DNA of 64,000 bases from Heracleum sosnowskyi (taxonomy: Eukaryota > Streptophyta > Magnoliopsida > Apiales > Apiaceae). The notes below the pieces were generated by a model. That model made no database searches, was not told the origin of the DNA, and saw only the letters and a program-made list of their open reading frames with translations. Every line of letters starts with the position of its first letter. Position 1 is the stretch's first letter. The position numbers were made by a program, and so were the translations under genes. Location of the stretch: NCBI GenBank assembly GCA_030848705.1, contig CM061245.1, forward strand, positions 77,859,564-77,923,563. Direction: 5' to 3'. Shown here piece by piece: positions 61,333 through 64,000 of the stretch.

Positions 61333-61556
61333 TTGATTGGATAGAGTTCGACAAGCAAATACTTCGAGGATAACTCAACTAACTAAGGAAACATTAAACT
61401 AATTAAAGTAAGACAACTTAATAATATTAAACGCATTCTGGATCAGATATATATACATTTCCAGATTTCATAAATAAAAAAACAATAAAAATTTATACAA
61501 TGAAGTTGTTCCTCTAGTCCGAGCTGATAGTTCTTTTTGTCTTTTGCTTCTTGTCT

Positions 61557-64000
61557 TCAGTCCATTCCGATCTCACCTTCTTCAATCATTGGATCGGAGT
61601 TAGCATCTTGATAATCAATCACTGATGGATAGTGCAGTGGTTCTCCAGGTTTAAGGATTGCTCCTTGAATGTGGCTTCCAATGTACTCAACCTCTTGACC
61701 CACTCCAGCCCACAACCATGCAATGTTAACATCTTTCTTGTTTAGCTTTGGCATGTTTGGTAGTCTGGTATGCACTTCCAATCCTCTTTCCACTCTTTTC
61801 CTATAGTAAGGAACATTCTCCATTAGAAATCTTCTAAGAGTGTCTGCTGCCTTGTCCTTCTCCGTTGATGAGAATCCAGTGGATCTAAGATACTTCTCAA
61901 CTGATATTAGATAGTTGCTTGGATAGTCTCTCAGTTTGTCCTCAGCCAAATAGCAGATTCTGAACAAGTCATTCGTCATGAATCTAACCATTGGAGGATC
62001 TTCAGTAATCTCTGGACCGACTTTCATCAAGATCTCCTTAACATGCTCACGGAGCAGTTCATTTAGTCTTGTAGTTCTTTGAATCTTGATGAGTATCACC
62101 TGCAGTTCTGTGTATGTTCTCTGTTCTAAAAACTTAGTGGAAATCACAAATGTACCTTTCTCAAGAAAATTGATCAAGATGTTCCAGGCTCCATTTGCTT
62201 TAACCCCTGCTTTCAGAAAGATCATAGAGTTTCTCAATGCTGTGAAGTAAGTCTGATCTTCAAGATTGGCACTTCTGATGTTCTGAATGATAACTTCCAC
62301 CTCAGCATTATCGTTGACTTCTAATCCATCTTCAACTCCGCAAAAGGTTTTATAAGCCATCTCCCATTCATTACCTTCTTTCTTTGCCAGATCTATCATC
62401 TTTTTCTGCCTCACTTCATTATACCTCTTGAACCTCTTCAGTTTTTCACTTCGCAGAACTGCTTGTTGTTTCTCTTTCTCAGCTTGCCTGGCATCTATTG
62501 CAACTCTTTGAGCTCTTATCGCTTCCAAGGCAGCTTCTTCTTCTTGTGACAGAGGATCTGCTTCTTCTTCCATATTATCCTCCCAGATTGGATATTCAAC
62601 AGGCTCTGGATAATATGGCTCATGCTCCTCCTGAATTGGTTGCTCTTGCATGACCTCAAATTCCTCTTCACTGTTCTCTTCTTGTACAAGCTCTTCTATC
62701 CAGTACTGTCTTATTGGAATAGCTTCAACCATTTCCCAAACTCCCCATCGATCCATACCTTTCTCCCCATCTCCAACTTTCTCCCCCTTAGTTGAGGAAT
62801 CCTCGACAAAAGCATCCTCAGCATAAAAGGCAATAGAAGGATCAGGTTGCTGATTTGAAGGACAAGGTTGTGCAGTTTGTTGGTTCTTCAGCATAGTCCA
62901 GATTGACTGTACTCCGTCACCTTGATTGTCCAAGAAATCCATAATCTGCTTATTCATCTCATTCATAGAAGCTAGCGACAGGTCAATGTTGTCCAATCTT
63001 GAGTTGGTAGTCTTTTCCATATGATCCAGCCTCTTGTTCAGCTTAGACTCCACTCTTGAAAGTGTATTCATTGCATCTTTTACCCGCGCTTGACCATCCC
63101 GGATAACCAGAACGTCTTCTCTCAAAGCTTCCTGTTCATGTGACAAAGCAAATACTTCATTCATGAATCCATCTTTTAATTCCTTGACGTCTGTCCTCAA
63201 CTCAACCAGTTATTCCATTGCTTCCTTCTTCAAGGAGTCCACTGCCTGCTTCGTACCTGTTATAGTGCCAGATGCACTGCCAATGACCCTGAATGTTCTT
63301 CTGGAATCAGCTGCAGCCAAGTCAACCTTCTCTTGAATAGTCTTTAAAGAAGCATTGCCTTGACTAGAGGAGATCCCTTGGTCAAAGGAAGGTCGTAGTG
63401 GAACCTTGAATAATGGATTTCCTTCTTTGTCACGAACTGTCATCTCCCTGAGGGTGGATTGAACATGTACCTCTCGTTCTGTAGGCAGTAGCTGATCATC
63501 TATATTTGGCAGGGTTCGGGTGTCACTCCTCACATGTGGCTCTGGGTGTACACTCAACGTTTCTGTCGGTGTTTCACTCATTTTTCCTTTCCCACTCAGG
63601 CTAGGTGTAAGTGTTTTTGTTTCACTCAATCCATTTTTTCTAGATGTACCTGCAGAAGAAAACAACGTAGCCGTCCTTAAGGAGGTCACCGGTGGTGCAA
63701 TGGGGCTTCGCAAGTCCCTGTCCTTGGTTAAACCAAGTTGCTGATCATCAGTAGATGATGTATCCTTTGTAGGATCTAGATTTTGAATCTCTAGGAGGTT
63801 AGAATCAGGCTCTATTAACAGCAGAGATCTTGAAGCTTCCTCAATAGTCTGTGAAGACTTTACCTCACTTAACTCCTCAATAGTAATTGATTCATTGTCA
63901 CCGAGTTGCCGATCTGCACCTACGTCAGACCCTTTACCCGCATGATCCAGATATGTTCCATCTGGGGAGCTAGGCAATGACCCTTTAGATTTTGCATTTA
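61557..64000 (-). CDS. Element G large post-pol ORF, partial, with one in-frame stop
   Basis: The frame is open from the window edge (64000) to a TAA at 63210-63212 and continues in the same frame to the end at 61557, so one substitution breaks it; it may instead be read through. The visible part is more than 800 codons and the N-terminus is outside the window. The upstream part is Ser/Thr/Asp-rich. After the TAA comes a long coiled coil (about 63190-62900: DVKELKDGFMNEVF, LSRVESKLNKRLDHMEK), then the STKGEKV motif at about 62785, an acidic Glu-rich stretch (EENSEEEFEV, EEEADPL), a Lys/Arg/Glu helical segment and a C-terminal helical domain. Same position and layout as the large ORFs of B and C, with little sequence identity outside KGEKV. 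No membrane segment is seen. Confidence 0.65.

Larger units (their letters stand above)
60206..64000 (-). mobile_element. Element G: Sirevirus-like copia of the E family, left (3') part
   Basis: On the minus strand this is the 3' end of an element: large post-pol ORF, PPT (61321-61332) and 3' LTR (60206-61320). The proposed TSD is GCTGC at 60201-60205; its partner lies outside the window. Inserted in H RT. LTR sequence is clearly related to E's (TGTTAGGTCCAAAGTATCG start on the plus strand; ACGGACTTCAAGAATACATA block). Confidence 0.9.

Overview
This window is plant nuclear DNA, almost certainly from a eudicot with a large, repeat-rich genome. The evidence is a dense pile of Ty1/copia LTR retrotransposons, tRNA-iMet-type primer sites (TGGTATCAGAGC), plant-type class II elements (MULE, PIF/Harbinger MITE, Helitron-like ends) and AT-rich spacers. 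I see no complete host gene, tRNA or rRNA. The species cannot be named from the sequence.

Layout. 1-586: terminus of an LTR-type element that cuts element A. 587-4193: A, minus-strand Sirevirus-like copia remnant (gag and 5' LTR). 4194-9772: AT-rich spacer with two Helitron-like 3' ends. 9773-17712: D, a plus-strand decayed Sirevirus lacking its 3' end. 17713-20255: mosaic of an inverted LTR fragment, a different copia pol (F) and an integrase fragment of E. 20256-46876: C, a minus-strand Sirevirus with two apparently identical 621-bp LTRs and TSD TAGAG. 31578-46105: B, a plus-strand Sirevirus of 14,528 bp inside C's gag, with two apparently identical 1055-bp LTRs, TSD CCATA and all ORFs open. 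46877-51030: rest of E, the minus-strand element into whose pol C inserted. 51031-56869: spacer with a Harbinger MITE and a Pack-MULE-like element (53180-55713). 56870-57943: a TRIM whose left LTR carries a 239-bp MULE-type MITE. 57958-60205: H, a Tnt1/Tork-like copia remnant. 60206-64000: left part of G, an E-family Sirevirus inserted in H's reverse transcriptase.

The nesting gives an order: E, then C into E, then B into C; and H, then G into H. B and C are recent and B looks structurally autonomous.

The Sirevirus-like elements share an architecture beyond gag-pol. Where the region survives, there is (i) a very large ORF after pol (1687 aa in B, 1233 aa in C, more than 800 codons in G) without visible signal peptide or membrane segment, (ii) in B, C and D a short charged gene with its own TATA box between pol and that ORF, antisense to the element in C, (iii) a short DNA word specific to each family, repeated dozens of times in LTRs and, in most families, in spacers and fast-evolving coding stretches, (iv) a U5 hairpin whose arms covary between families around a C-run loop, and (v) a polypyrimidine-AG|G site just after the gag stop that looks like a splice acceptor. 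Together these suggest copia elements carrying private genes and family-specific recognition sites.
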